A DNA stretch of 64,000 nucleotides from GCA-003244245 sp050699875 (GCA_050699875.1 JBOHFX010000132.1:1-64000); one strand, 5' to 3'. Counted from the stretch's first letter, positions 17,027 to 27,036 are shown. Program-made: numbers and translations. The notes: a model not told the origin generated them from the letters alone.

Positions 17027-19270
17027 CTACCGCTTGGAGCGCCGCCTGGATGGCACCGCGGTACCCACAACCAGCAGGAGTAAAGCGCCCTGGATCATCA
17101 ACAGCGTGGTCCGGGTGACGTCCGAGCGGACCACCCGAACCTCTGCCGACGTACCCCGAACCGGCACCGCGACGTGATGCCCCCAACCTCGTACCACCGG
17201 CACCGGGCGGCCGTTGACGCTGGCCTGCCAGCCCGGCTCGTCGTTGGCCGCAACCACCAGCAATCTGCCCTCGGCACCGGGCGCGACTTGCACTGCCACC
17301 CGCGGCGGCGCAGCGGGCGCCAGGACTCCGCTTACCCCCGGCTCGATGGGTGGAGCAGCGCCGGTGCGCGCCTGGCCGGCCAACGCGGGGCCCAACAGCT
17401 CCGCGCCCGGCACTGGACGTACGACACGTAACACCGGCCTGCCGTCGGCGGTCGGGGGCGCGGCCTGGGCCAATGACCCAGCTGCGGCGAGGGCTCTGGC
17501 CCCTTGCGCGGCCGTAGGCAACACGACGAACTGCACCCCGCTGGCCGCCACGTCGGCGATCGCAGCGGAGGTCTCGCCGGGTTGACCGGCCTGCAGCGCA
17601 GCTGCCACCCGCTCTAGCCGGACCCCGGTGGCCCGCAACGGGGCGATGTCATCGTCACCGAAACGCGCGGTACGCGACCTGGTCAGCCGCACCGGCTCAC
17701 CCTTGGTGCCTACCACCAGCACGGAGGTACCGGCCCTGGCCAGCTCTGCGGCCAACGAAGGAGCCAACACCGGCAGACCAGCCGGTGGACCAGCGGTGAG
17801 CGGACCGCTGGCGCCCACCGATACGGCCGCGACCGCCAACACGGCTACTCCCACCCATGGGGTGATCGACAACGGCCGAGCCCACCGCGCTTGACTCTTC
17901 TGGGCTCGATTCCCGTGGTTCCGAGCCCACGGGAGACCTGCCCATCGCCGAGTCGGCTCGCTGGTACGGGCCGCCAGCAGCACGATCAACAGCAACCCAC
18001 AGCCCGCTAACAGCAGCGCACCCCCGGTGAATCCCGGACGGGGATCACCGCCGACCAGTGGCCGCATCGGCAGCCGGATCAGCAGCGCCGCCGTAGCGAC
18101 GCCGAGCACCACCAAACTCAGACCCGGCAGCATCGACCAGGAGGGTCGTGCGACCAGTGCGACCAGTGCCGCCACCACCACAAGCGCGCCAACCCACGGT
18201 AGGGCACCCGCTCCACCAGGGTCCAACGCGAGCAGATGAAGCCAACCCGGCGCCTGCTCGGGCACCACTGCCCCCACCCCGTGCAGCAGCACCGCAGGAC
18301 GTTGGATCACCACCGCTGGCCATGGCATGAGCAGCCCCAGCGGCAGCAACACCACCGCGAACAGCCCGATCGCCCGGCGCGGCGTCGGCACTCGGGGAGC
18401 CGGTACGACCACGAAGCCGATGAGGACCACCGCCAGCAGCAGCAGGTGCAGCAGCGGCGCGAAGGCACCGATCAAGGACACGCCGAGCGCGGTGGCAGCG
18501 GCGGTAGACAACCAACCGCCGGATCGCCGGACCGCTCCACCGCGTAGCACCGAATCGATACCGGCCAGCACGAGCGGAAGGAGCAGGTAAGCCATCACGA
18601 CGTCCACCCGGCCCTGCGCCAGCCCGGCGATCGCCGGCGGAAGCAACGCGTATCCGGCGGCGGCCAGGGCGCGACGCTTAGGGCTGACCGGCAGTGCCCG
18701 GGTGGCCCGGTAGGCAGAAAGGGCGGCCAGCGGCAGCGCGGCCAGCAGCAGCAGCGACACCGCGACAGCTGCGGATCCGACCGGCAGGCCGAGCACGCCG
18801 AGCACGGCCAGCGCCGCCGGCGCGGGCGCCGCGCTTCCGCCGCCGACCGGATGCCAGGATGCCAGGTAGGCCGACCAGATCTGACCCAGGGTGTCCACCG
18901 GAAGCAGCCGGCCGCCTGCCAAGTCCCATCCGAGCCGGTGGCGGTTGAGCAACACCGCGAGCACTGCCATCGTCGCGGTGAGCAGCGCCGGCGGAGAGAG
19001 CAGGAACTTGCGGATGCGGGTACCGATCCCGGCGTCCATCAACGTCAGCGCACTTGGATCGCTACCGTTCGTGGTGTTCTGCGTGGTTCTGGTGTCGGTT
19101 TGCCTGGGCAGCGGCGAGGGTCGGGGCCGGGTTCGGGTTGTGGAAGTGCGCAAACCTCCCGCGGGCGCGGCATCGTGGGCATCGACGGCATAGTCATCGA
19201 CAGGGCGGTCATCGGCTAGGCGGTCAACGGCAGGGCCATCACCGGCGGGTGTCCCAGCAGTCCGCGACAC
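17027..19270 (-). CDS. Large multi-pass membrane protein, probably a glycosyltransferase relative lacking its catalytic domain
   Basis: The 747-aa protein starts with about 85 disordered, Thr/Arg-rich residues. About 12 membrane helices follow, then an extracytoplasmic C-terminal region. The segment LAGGRLLPVDTLGQIWSAYLASWHPVGGG is typical of the membrane part of large actinobacterial family 2 glycosyltransferases at this locus. The N-terminal GT2 domain those proteins carry is not seen here: no nucleotide-sugar motif precedes the helices. Either the domain was lost or it is encoded elsewhere. It lies between the metallopeptidase-like gene (convergent) and whiB. Confidence 0.65.
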   Translation of the reverse strand: MSRTAGTPAGDGPAVDRLADDRPVDDYAVDAHDAAPAGGLRTSTTRTRPRPSPLPRQTDTRTTQNTTNGSDPSALTLMDAGIGTRIRKFLLSPPALLTATMAVLAVLLNRHRLGWDLAGGRLLPVDTLGQIWSAYLASWHPVGGGSAAPAPAALAVLGVLGLPVGSAAVAVSLLLLAALPLAALSAYRATRALPVSPKRRALAAAGYALLPPAIAGLAQGRVDVVMAYLLLPLVLAGIDSVLRGGAVRRSGGWLSTAAATALGVSLIGAFAPLLHLLLLAVVLIGFVVVPAPRVPTPRRAIGLFAVVLLPLGLLMPWPAVVIQRPAVLLHGVGAVVPEQAPGWLHLLALDPGGAGALPWVGALVVVAALVALVARPSWSMLPGLSLVVLGVATAALLIRLPMRPLVGGDPRPGFTGGALLLAGCGLLLIVLLAARTSEPTRRWAGLPWARNHGNRAQKSQARWARPLSITPWVGVAVLAVAAVSVGASGPLTAGPPAGLPVLAPSLAAELARAGTSVLVVGTKGEPVRLTRSRTARFGDDDIAPLRATGVRLERVAAALQAGQPGETSAAIADVAASGVQFVVLPTAAQGARALAAAGSLAQAAPPTADGRPVLRVVRPVPGAELLGPALAGQARTGAAPPIEPGVSGVLAPAAPPRVAVQVAPGAEGRLLVVAANDEPGWQASVNGRPVPVVRGWGHHVAVPVRGTSAEVRVVRSDVTRTTLLMIQGALLLLVVGTAVPSRRRSKR

Positions 19271-19354
19271 ACCGACTCCTCCCGTCCATCCCTGTTCGTG
19301 GGGGCCACACGGTAACGTCCCCCGGCAAGCAGCGCGGCCTCCGGGGAGCGGCCG

Positions 19355-19657
19355 TCAGATGACGCGGCGTTTCAGCCTGCGGCGCTCTCTTTCGGACAAT
19401 CCGCCCCAAATGCCGAACCGCTCATCAAACGCCAGTGCATATTCGAGGCATTCCGCCCGGACTTCGCAACTTCCACAAATGCGTTTCGCCTCCCGAGTGG
19501 ACCCACCCTTTTCGGGAAAGAACGCTTCCGGATCGGTTTGCGCACACAGCGCGCGCTCCTGCCAGTCGTGCTGATCAAGCTCGTCGAGCAGATTCCAGCG
19601 ATCCCCCTGCTGCTCGACCCCCCCGTTCGCGGGCCACCTACCGTCTGTCTCATCCAT
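19355..19657 (-). CDS. WhiB-family iron–sulfur transcription regulator, WhiB2-like
   Basis: WhiB proteins bind a [4Fe-4S] cluster and control division and development together with sigma factors. The 100-aa product has the four cluster Cys residues (38, 61, 64, 70), the turn GIWGG at 82–86, and a basic C terminus (RERRRLKRRV) for DNA contact. The ATG at 19657 is preceded by AGGAGG at 10 bases. The position between the mannose genes and fbiA/fbiB matches whiB2 of mycobacteria. Confidence 0.93.
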   Translation of the reverse strand: MDETDGRWPANGGVEQQGDRWNLLDELDQHDWQERALCAQTDPEAFFPEKGGSTREAKRICGSCEVRAECLEYALAFDERFGIWGGLSERERRRLKRRVI

Positions 19658-19807
19658 GGCGGTCCGCCCTCCTCGCCATAGAGCTGCCTCCCCGGTTCGC
19701 CGCCTCCCCGGGCTGTGGCCGGAGAATAACAAGTCTGTGATTACACCCCTGTCATCGGGGATGCAACTTATCTGACCTCCCGAGGCCGCCTGCGCAGCGT
19801 GTCGGCG

Positions 19808-19836
19808 TTGACACGCCGCGTAGCCACCGTTGTTAC
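19808..19836 (+). promoter_or_regulatory. Candidate sigma-70-type promoter for the site-2 protease gene
   Basis: TTGACA at 19808–19813 and TGTTAC at 19831–19836 are separated by 17 bases. They lie 25 bases upstream of the GTG start at 19861. The −35 is a perfect match, the −10 only partial. This is a sequence-based prediction. Confidence 0.4.
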
Positions 19837-19860
19837 CCCCACAGGTGCGCCAGGACGCCA

Positions 19861-20628
19861 GTGAGCAAGAGTGAGCTGGTGCGTGCCACTGCCCTGGCTC
19901 CTAGCCCGCTGTTCCTGCTGTTGGTCGCGGCCACCGTGGCTGGCGGCGCGCTTGCAGGGTTGACCACCGGCACGGCCCGCACCGCGGGCGTCGTGCTCCT
20001 GGTTCTCGGCGGGTGGGCGGTCGCACTGTGCCTGCACGAGTTCGGGCACGCCCTGACGGCCTACCGGGGCGGCGACCGTTCGGTGCGCGCCAAGGGATAC
20101 CTCACGCTGGACATCCGCCGCTACACCGACCCCGTGATGTCGCTGCTGTTGCCACTGGCGCTGCTGGCTCTGGGCGGGATCCCGCTACCCGGCGGTGCCG
20201 TGTGGATCAACCGGGCCGCGCTGCGTTCCCGAGCGATCGCCTCGGCGGTGTCGCTGGCCGGTCCGCTGACCAACCTGGTGTTGGGCGCCGCGCTCACCGC
20301 TGTGGTCGTCACCATGAGCCTTCCGGACGGCCTAGCAGCGGGCTTGTCCTACTTGGCGCTGGTGCAGGTGCTCGCGTTCGTGCTCAACATCCTGCCGGTG
20401 CCGGGGCTGGACGGGTTCGGCGCTCTGGAGCCCTACCTGCCGGTCCAGGTGCGCCGCTTCGCCGGCAACCTCGGCTGGTACGCGCCCTTGCTGCTGTTCG
20501 TGCTGATCATCGGCGTGCCCGCAGTGGGAAATGCATTGTTCACCGCCGGCTTCACGGTCTTCGCTGCCCTCGGCGGCGATCCGTTTGCTGCGGCTGCGGG
20601 CCTACGGGAGTTCCTGTTTTGGCGTTGA
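19861..20628 (+). CDS. Site-2 protease family membrane metalloprotease
   Basis: Site-2 proteases cut substrates inside the membrane, often anti-sigma factors. The 255-aa protein has about six membrane helices. The zinc motif HEFGHA carries His59, Glu60 and His63, and the third zinc ligand is Asp184 in NILPVPGLDG. Both catalytic motifs are intact. There is no PDZ or CBS domain, so it is a compact member. The start is GTG at 19861. Confidence 0.92.
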   Translation: MSKSELVRATALAPSPLFLLLVAATVAGGALAGLTTGTARTAGVVLLVLGGWAVALCLHEFGHALTAYRGGDRSVRAKGYLTLDIRRYTDPVMSLLLPLALLALGGIPLPGGAVWINRAALRSRAIASAVSLAGPLTNLVLGAALTAVVVTMSLPDGLAAGLSYLALVQVLAFVLNILPVPGLDGFGALEPYLPVQVRRFAGNLGWYAPLLLFVLIIGVPAVGNALFTAGFTVFAALGGDPFAAAAGLREFLFWR

Positions 20629-20653
20629 CACGTTATGTCGGCATCCGACTAAC
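20625..20653 (+). promoter_or_regulatory. Possible promoter upstream of the BrkB-like gene
   Basis: TTGACA at 20625–20630 overlaps the stop codon of the site-2 protease gene. ACTAAC follows after 17 bases (20648–20653), about 45 bases before the ATG at 20699. The −10 match is poor. Confidence 0.25.
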
Positions 20654-20698
20654 GTCGAAGTACGGTGGATACTAGTCGGGGACAGCAAGGACACGGGG

Positions 20699-21685
20699 AT
20701 GGGTGTAACAGCGCGACTGGACGACTTCCAGCGGCGTCATACCTGGCTGGGCTTCCCGTTGGCGGTGGTCTACAAGTTCATCGACGATCAGGCTGGCTAT
20801 CTCGCCGTCCTGATCACCTACTACGGTTTCGTCTCGCTGTTTCCCGGGCTACTTTTGCTGGTCAGTGTGCTGGGCTTCACGTTGGAGAACGACCCTGCCC
20901 TACAGCAGACGGTGCTCGGCTCGGCGCTGCAGCAATTCCCGATTATCGGCCCGCAGCTCCAGCAGAACGTCAGCTCGATCCGCGGCAGCAGCCTGGGTGT
21001 GGTCCTGGGCGTCCTCGGCGCGGTATACGGAGGCTTGGGTGTCTCGGTGGCCATCCAGATGGCGTTGAATCGGGTGTGGGCCGTGCCGCGCTACGCCCGC
21101 CCTGACCCCGTGATATCCCGATTACGCGGCTTGGTATTGTTTGTCCTGATCGGCGCAGTACTGGTGATCACCACCGCACTGGCCACAGCCGGCCCGGTGG
21201 CCGCCAGCTACGGCTTCGGTGCCGGGGTACCTATTGCGGCGATCGCTGTCTCCACGATCGTCAACGTGGGCGCGTTCCTTGTCGGATTTCGGGTATTGAC
21301 CGCCCGCGACGTTCCGTTGGCTGACCTGATGCCCGGTGCGATCGGCGCCGGTGTTTCAGTGCAGGCGCTTCAGATCGTGGGCGCGTTGTTCGTGAGTTCT
21401 CAACTCAGCGGTGCCTCCCAAATCTACGGTGTCTTCGGGCTGGTACTCGGGTTGTTGGCCTGGCTGTATCTGCAGGCGGTCATCGTGGTGTTTTGGGCTG
21501 AGGTCAACGTGGTGCGGGCGCGACGACTGTGGCCCCGCAACTTGCTCACCCCCTTCTTCGACGATGTCGCACTGACCCCTGCCGACCGGGCCTCTTACTG
21601 CTCCTACCTGGACGCAGAACGCTTTAAACCCTCCCAGCAGGTGCAAACCACGTTCGACCAGCAACCCCCAGCCAACAAAACCTGA
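20699..21685 (+). CDS. YihY/BrkB-family integral membrane protein
   Basis: The 328-aa protein has six or so membrane helices and the family pattern FIDDQAGYLAVLITYYGFVSLFPGLLLL near the start, then the segment YGGLGVSVAIQMALNRVWAVPR. Function is unclear; the historical 'ribonuclease BN' label is not supported. The start at 20699 follows AAGGA and matches the family N terminus; a longer open frame overlapping the upstream gene is unlikely. Confidence 0.88.
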   Translation: MGVTARLDDFQRRHTWLGFPLAVVYKFIDDQAGYLAVLITYYGFVSLFPGLLLLVSVLGFTLENDPALQQTVLGSALQQFPIIGPQLQQNVSSIRGSSLGVVLGVLGAVYGGLGVSVAIQMALNRVWAVPRYARPDPVISRLRGLVLFVLIGAVLVITTALATAGPVAASYGFGAGVPIAAIAVSTIVNVGAFLVGFRVLTARDVPLADLMPGAIGAGVSVQALQIVGALFVSSQLSGASQIYGVFGLVLGLLAWLYLQAVIVVFWAEVNVVRARRLWPRNLLTPFFDDVALTPADRASYCSYLDAERFKPSQQVQTTFDQQPPANKT

Positions 21686-21692
21686 TCCGGCT

Positions 21693-22706
21693 ATGAACGT
21701 GGTGGTACTGGTCGGCGGCGTCGGTGGCGCCCGATTCCTGCTCGGGGTGAAGGCCGCACTGGGCCTGCCCCCCGAGCAAGAACCGGCCACCTCCGTGGTC
21801 GATGCCAGCCTGAACACGGCACCGTGCGAGCACGAGGTCACCGCAGTGGTCAACACCGGCGACGACATCTGGCTGCACGGGCTGCGGATTTGCCCGGACC
21901 TGGACACCTGCATGTACACCCTCGGCGGCGGGATCGATGCCGAGCGCGGCTGGGGACGGGCCGGGGAGACTTGGGCGGTCAAGGCGGAACTGGCGTACTA
22001 CGGCGCCGATCCGGACTGGTTCGGGCTGGGTGACAAGGACCTCGCCACCCATCTGGTGCGCACCCGGATGCTGCAGGCCGGCTACCCGCTGTCCGCGGTC
22101 ACCGCGGCGCTGTGTGACCGGTGGCGCCCCGGCGTTCGCCTGCTGCCGGCCACCGATGATCGGTGCGAGACGCACGTAGTGGTCACCGATGGCTGCAACC
22201 GCCGCGCGATGCATTTCCAGGAGTGGTGGATCCGGCACCGCGCGGCGCTGCCGGCCAGCGAGTTCGTGGCGGTGGGGGCCGATGCCGCCGAGCCGGCCGC
22301 CGGGGTGCTCGAGGCGATCGCCGGGGCGGACGCGGTGCTGCTCGCACCGTCCAATCCAGTGGTCTCGATCGGCAGCGTGCTGGCCGTGCCGGGGATCCGG
22401 CAGGCGCTGCGCAGCGCCGCGGCCCCGGTGGTCGGGCTGTCTCCCATCGTCGGGGGCCGCGCGGTGCGCGGAATGGCCGAGGCGTGCCTGGCTGCCATCG
22501 GCGTACCCTGCGACGCTGGCGCGGTCGCTGCGCACTACGGCGCGCGAGGCGCGGGTGGGATCCTGGACGGGTGGCTGGTGCACACCGGGGATCGGGCGAC
22601 GGTGCCCGGTATGCAGGTCCGGGAAGTCCCGCTGCTGATGTCGGACGTACCGGCCACCGCGGCGATGGTCAAGGAGGCTCTGGACCTTGCCGGGCTGGTG
22701 GCGTGA
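21693..22706 (+). CDS. fbiA: 2-phospho-L-lactate transferase (FbiA/CofD), coenzyme F420 synthesis
   Basis: FbiA joins the phospholactate-type (phosphoenolpyruvate-derived in actinobacteria) moiety to the deazaflavin Fo. The 337-aa product starts MNVVVLVGGVGGARFLLGVKAAL and contains NTGDDIWLHGLRICPDLDTCMYTL split over the substrate loop. The conserved stretch LLAPSNPVVSIGSVLAVPGIR follows. The next gene, fbiB, overlaps its stop codon. Confidence 0.95.
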   Translation: MNVVVLVGGVGGARFLLGVKAALGLPPEQEPATSVVDASLNTAPCEHEVTAVVNTGDDIWLHGLRICPDLDTCMYTLGGGIDAERGWGRAGETWAVKAELAYYGADPDWFGLGDKDLATHLVRTRMLQAGYPLSAVTAALCDRWRPGVRLLPATDDRCETHVVVTDGCNRRAMHFQEWWIRHRAALPASEFVAVGADAAEPAAGVLEAIAGADAVLLAPSNPVVSIGSVLAVPGIRQALRSAAAPVVGLSPIVGGRAVRGMAEACLAAIGVPCDAGAVAAHYGARGAGGILDGWLVHTGDRATVPGMQVREVPLLMSDVPATAAMVKEALDLAGLVA

Positions 22707-24073
22707 GAGCCCCCGCCGAGGTGCGCGATCACGCTGCGCCGGATGAGGTCCACATTCTGCCGGTGCGGGGGCTACCCGAGTTCCGGCCGGGAGACGATCT
22801 GATCGGGGCACTGGTCATCGCCGCGCCGTGGTTGGTCGATGGCGACGTCGTCATTGTCACCAGCAAGGTGGTGTCCAAGGTGGAGGGCCGGTTGATCAAG
22901 GTGCCGGCCGACCCGCTGGGCAGAGACGCGGCACGGCGTGATCTGGCCGCCGCCGAGGCCCGGCGGGTGCTGGCCCGCCGTGACCGCACCCTGATCACGG
23001 CGAACTCGCGGGGCGTGGTGCAGGCCGCGTCGGGAGTTGATGCGTCCAACGTGGAGCCCGGTGAGGTCGCGCTGTTGCCCGTCGATCCGGACGCCAGCGC
23101 CGCGCGGCTGCGTAGTGAACTTACCGCCGCGTTGGGCGTCGATGTCGCGGTCGTGATCACCGACACGATGGGTCGGGCCTGGCGGGTCGGTCAGACCGAC
23201 GCGGCGATCGGCGCCGCCGGCCTGCAGGTGCTGCACCGCTACCAGGGCGCCGTCGACCGGCATGGCAACGAGCTGGTGAGCACCGAGGTCGCCGTCGCCG
23301 ACGAGATCGCCGCAGCCGCCGACCTGGTCAAGGGCAAGCTGGCCGGGGTGCCGGTGGCCGTGCTGCGCGGGTTGCCGCGCCGCGACGACGGGAGCACCGC
23401 TGCGGACCTGATCCGCCCGCCGGCCGACGATCTCTTCTGGCTGGGTACCGAGGAGGCAATGGACCAAGGGCGGGCTAGCGGCCGGGCGGAGGCGGTGCTG
23501 CTGCGCCGATCGGTGCGTTCGTTCCGTCCCGATCCGGTAGATCCACAGGCGTTGCGCCGCGCCGTGGGGGTGGCGCTGTGCGCACCGGCGCCGCACCACA
23601 CCCGGCCGGTTCGGTTCGTCTGGCCGGCCGATCAGCGCCGACGGCGGCGGCTGCTCGACGCGATGGCGCAGGCCTGGCGCGCTGATCTGCGCCGCGACGG
23701 GCTTACCGAGGACCGCGTCGAGCGCAGGGTGCGGCGCGGGGAGCTGCTCTACGACGCGCCGGAGGTGCTGGTGCCGGTCGCGGTGCCCGACGGCGCCCAT
23801 TCCTACCCTGACCCGCGCCGGCAAGCCGCCGAGGAGGCGATGTTCACTGTCGCTGCCGGCGCCGCGGTGCAGGGCCTGCTGGTGGCGCTGGCCGTCGAGG
23901 GCCTGGGCTCGTGCTGGGTCGGCTCGACGCTGTTCTGCCCGGATCTGGTGCGCGCCGAGCTGGCCCTGCCGGCAGACTGGCGACCGCTCGGCGCCATCGC
24001 GGTGGGCTACCCTACGCAACGGTTGCAACCGCGCCGCGCGCGCGATCCCGATGACGGGTTGGTGCTGAGATAG
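22703..24073 (+). CDS. fbiB: F420 gamma-glutamyl ligase with C-terminal nitroreductase-like domain (FbiB)
   Basis: FbiB adds glutamates to F420 and its C-terminal domain, which binds FMN, completes dehydro-F420 reduction in actinobacteria. The 456-aa product has a CofE domain at about 20–245 (VTSKVVSKVEGR, ITDTMGRAWRVGQTDAAIG) and a nitroreductase-like domain at about 260–445 (RRSVRSFRPDPVD, GLGSCWVGSTLF). The start is GTG at 22703, which shares bases with the fbiA stop (GTGA), so translation is coupled. Confidence 0.95.
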   Translation: MRAPAEVRDHAAPDEVHILPVRGLPEFRPGDDLIGALVIAAPWLVDGDVVIVTSKVVSKVEGRLIKVPADPLGRDAARRDLAAAEARRVLARRDRTLITANSRGVVQAASGVDASNVEPGEVALLPVDPDASAARLRSELTAALGVDVAVVITDTMGRAWRVGQTDAAIGAAGLQVLHRYQGAVDRHGNELVSTEVAVADEIAAAADLVKGKLAGVPVAVLRGLPRRDDGSTAADLIRPPADDLFWLGTEEAMDQGRASGRAEAVLLRRSVRSFRPDPVDPQALRRAVGVALCAPAPHHTRPVRFVWPADQRRRRRLLDAMAQAWRADLRRDGLTEDRVERRVRRGELLYDAPEVLVPVAVPDGAHSYPDPRRQAAEEAMFTVAAGAAVQGLLVALAVEGLGSCWVGSTLFCPDLVRAELALPADWRPLGAIAVGYPTQRLQPRRARDPDDGLVLR

Positions 24074-24093
24074 TCCTCCTCGCGGACGCCGCC

Positions 24094-24630
24094 GTGCCGA
24101 ACGCTGCCGTGCACACCGATGCGGTGCAGACGCTGTCCACCTGGGAACCCAGCGACACTGGCCAGCGGGCACTGCGCCACGCCTTCCTCGGCTTCCTGGC
24201 CGCCAGACCGGATGCCTGCGCCCGCTCCTGCGTACCCGGCCATCTCACCGCCTCGGCCGTGGTCCTCTCGCACGACGGCACTCACGTGCTGCTCACCCTG
24301 CACCCCCGGATCGGGCGTTGGGTGCAGCTCGGCGGGCACTGTGAGCCCGGCGACGCCGGGCTGGCCGCCGCAGCGTTGCGGGAGGCGACCGAGGAATCCG
24401 GCATCGGCGGTTTGAAGATCGACTCACAGCCACTGCATCTGGACGTGCATCCGATCACCTGCTCGCTGGGCCTGCCTACCCGGCACTTCGACGTGCGGTT
24501 CCTGCTGCATGCCCCGGCCGGTGCCATCCCGATGCGTAGTCCCGAGTCCGCCGACCTGGCGTGGTGGCCGGTGGATGCACCGCCACCCGACGTGGCACCG
24601 GCGCTGGCGACCCTCAACCTCAGCCGATGA
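24094..24630 (+). CDS. NUDIX hydrolase
   Basis: The 178-aa protein carries a full NUDIX box, beginning GHCEPGDAGLAAAALREATEE and followed by SGI. This motif binds metal and hydrolyses nucleoside diphosphates linked to another moiety. The substrate is not predictable. The gene starts with GTG 20 bases after fbiB, as in relatives where a NUDIX gene follows the F420 genes. Confidence 0.9.
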   Translation: MPNAAVHTDAVQTLSTWEPSDTGQRALRHAFLGFLAARPDACARSCVPGHLTASAVVLSHDGTHVLLTLHPRIGRWVQLGGHCEPGDAGLAAAALREATEESGIGGLKIDSQPLHLDVHPITCSLGLPTRHFDVRFLLHAPAGAIPMRSPESADLAWWPVDAPPPDVAPALATLNLSR

Positions 24631-24753
24631 GAACTCCATCCCCATGCGTGGGATAAGCCCTGGCCACATACCGGCTGAATACACCGCGATCCTCGATGCG
24701 CCGGCGGCCAGCGCATCCACGGCGGCGAGCGGTGGCCACCACTGTGGGGGATC

Positions 24754-25086
24754 ATGACCATCGCCCGGTCCGTGCTGCTGTTCGCCCTCGCCGCGCTCGC
24801 CGAGATCGGCGGTGCATGGCTGATCTGGCAGGGTTGGCGAGAACATCGCGGCCTGTGGTGGATCGCTGCCGGAGTCCTTGCCCTGGGCGTCTACGGGTTC
24901 GTCGCCACTTTCCAACCCCACCCACATTTCGGCCGCGTTCTCGCCGCCTATGGCGGGGTCTTCGTGGCGGGCTCGCTGGCCTGGGGCGTACTCGTCGACA
25001 AGTTCCACCCCGATCGCTGGGACTACCTCGGAGCTGCAATCTGCCTCATCGGCGTCGCCGTGATCATGTATGCGCCTCGGTCTTAA
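24754..25086 (+). CDS. YnfA/UPF0060 family small membrane protein
   Basis: The 110-aa protein has four membrane helices and the family pattern AEIGGAWLIWQGWREHRGLWW, ending DYLGAAICLIGVAVIMY. UPF0060 proteins belong to the drug/metabolite transporter group and resemble small multidrug exporters. Length is typical and the gene stands alone. Confidence 0.92.
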   Translation: MTIARSVLLFALAALAEIGGAWLIWQGWREHRGLWWIAAGVLALGVYGFVATFQPHPHFGRVLAAYGGVFVAGSLAWGVLVDKFHPDRWDYLGAAICLIGVAVIMYAPRS

Positions 25087-25223
25087 CACCCCGTGTGGCC
25101 AGTTCAGCTTCGCTACGTACGCGGTGCCAGCACGCGTCGCCGTCCCCATGGTGGTGCCGCCGAAGATCCACACGCCGAGGTCGAAGAGGATCGCGGTGGC
25201 GAGGCGCCGCCCGACACAGCGGA

Positions 25224-25712
<489 letters not shown>

Positions 25713-26018
25713 GACTCGTCGCTCCAATCGCGGTTGCTCCGGTGAGACACAGCGCCGGCTGGAAGGAGGCGTTAGCCGGCCCATCCAGTCGGCCGCTGTC
25801 GTCAATGACAGCGTGGCGGTGATGCCATGGCATAACATCACCATCAGCGTCCGTCGTGTCCTGGTGCTAGCGGCAGTCCTCAAACCCCTGCTGACTGGTA
25901 CTGAAGTTCGGCGCTGGCGGTGAAGACCTGAACAACCAGCGTGGCAGCCGACAGCAGCCGTGCGCCGATGGCTACTGTGTCGCCCTCACTGGTCATCACG
26001 CTCTACGCGCGACGCTCC
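25713..26018. other. Intergenic stretch upstream of the general stress gene, no gene seen
   Basis: About 305 bases separate the general stress gene start from the EamA gene stop. The half nearest 25712 presumably holds the promoter and leader of the general stress gene. A short hairpin with arms GCCGGC can be drawn near 25750–25785. No convincing coding frame or RNA gene was recognised. Confidence 0.5.
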
Positions 26019-26960
26019 TCACGAGGCGTCACCCGAGGTCGCTCCCACCGGCCTCGCCGGGGCTGCAGCGGGGATCGGGGGGCGAGCGGCGGTGCGCTGG
26101 ACCAGCCCGACGCCGGCCAGCACTACGATCATGCCCGCGAGCACCCGCAGGCTCAGCGACTCGCCCAGGGCGGCGGCGCCGAACAACACAGCGACCACCG
26201 GGATCAGGTAGGTGACAGTGGAGGCCACGGTCGGGCCGTCGTCCGTGATGAGCCGGTAGCTCAGGATGTAAGCGATGCCAGTGCCGAGGACGCCGAGCAC
26301 GACGACACTGCCGAGCGCATCCGCGCGCAGATCCGGTGCGTGCCAACCCACCGGCAGGACGAGCGCCGACAGAATGGCGGCGGCAGTGAGCTGGCCCGCG
26401 GACAGCACAGTGGGAGCAAGACCCCGGCCGGCGAGAAACCGGCTGGCGTACACGAACAGCACGCCGTACAGGGCTGAGGCGGTGAGGCAGGCCGCGGCGC
26501 CAGCCATGCTGCCATCCGACTCCCACGGCGCGAAGATCACCAAGGTGCCTCCGAAGCCAAGGATCAGACCCGCGGCGCGGGCTGCCGACATGGCGCGCTC
26601 GGTGCGTACCAGCAGCGCCACCGTGACCGTCCACAGCGGTGTCGTCGCGTTGAGGACCCCGGCCAGGCTCGAGTCGATGCTGAGCTCTCCGACGCCGATC
26701 AGGTAGAACGGCACCACGTTGCCGACGGTCGCGGCCACCGCGAAGTGCACCCACACAATGGGTTGGCGCGGCAGCCGCAGCTTGCTGAACCGGCAGATGA
26801 GTAGCAGAACGCCGGCGGCGAGCAGCAAGCGCAGGAACGTCACCTGCATCGGCGTGAACCCGCGTAGCCCGACCTTGATCCAAACGAAGCTCGATCCCCA
26901 GATCAGCGCCAGCAGTACGAGACGTACCAGGCTGCGCCGCCGGGCCCCCAGCCGTCCCAT
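26019..26960 (-). CDS. EamA-family (DMT superfamily) exporter
   Basis: The 313-aa protein has ten membrane helices in two EamA repeats. The first begins LALIWGSSFVWIKVGLRGFTPMQVTFLR; the second is around LTASALYGVLFVYASRFLAGRG, ending with GESLSLRVLAGMIVVLAGVGLV. Family members export amino acids or metabolites. The substrate is unknown. A damaged LysR-type regulator gene lies upstream, which may once have controlled it. Confidence 0.9.
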   Translation of the reverse strand: MGRLGARRRSLVRLVLLALIWGSSFVWIKVGLRGFTPMQVTFLRLLLAAGVLLLICRFSKLRLPRQPIVWVHFAVAATVGNVVPFYLIGVGELSIDSSLAGVLNATTPLWTVTVALLVRTERAMSAARAAGLILGFGGTLVIFAPWESDGSMAGAAACLTASALYGVLFVYASRFLAGRGLAPTVLSAGQLTAAAILSALVLPVGWHAPDLRADALGSVVVLGVLGTGIAYILSYRLITDDGPTVASTVTYLIPVVAVLFGAAALGESLSLRVLAGMIVVLAGVGLVQRTAARPPIPAAAPARPVGATSGDAS

Positions 26961-27036
26961 ACATCCAGTGTGCTGGCCTGAACCAGTGAGTTCCAGCGAA
27001 CTTTCATCGCCTTGACCGTTCAGTGTTCCTGAACAA

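Noticed and set aside
24424..25173. Minus-strand 249-codon frame over the NUDIX and YnfA genes
   Set aside because: It is antisense to two well-supported genes and has no recognisable domain.
25090..25220. Minus-strand frame reading ATAILFDLGVWIFGGTTM, like a piece of a membrane antiporter subunit (MrpB-like)
   Set aside because: Only about 40 residues, no start or ribosome site, and no neighbouring Mrp gene. It may be a relic but cannot be supported.
25713..25800. Possible c-di-AMP (ydaO-type) riboswitch before the general stress gene, suggested by GGCTAACGCC and GGAGCAACCG
   Set aside because: The two motifs occur in the wrong order and the remaining consensus is missing.
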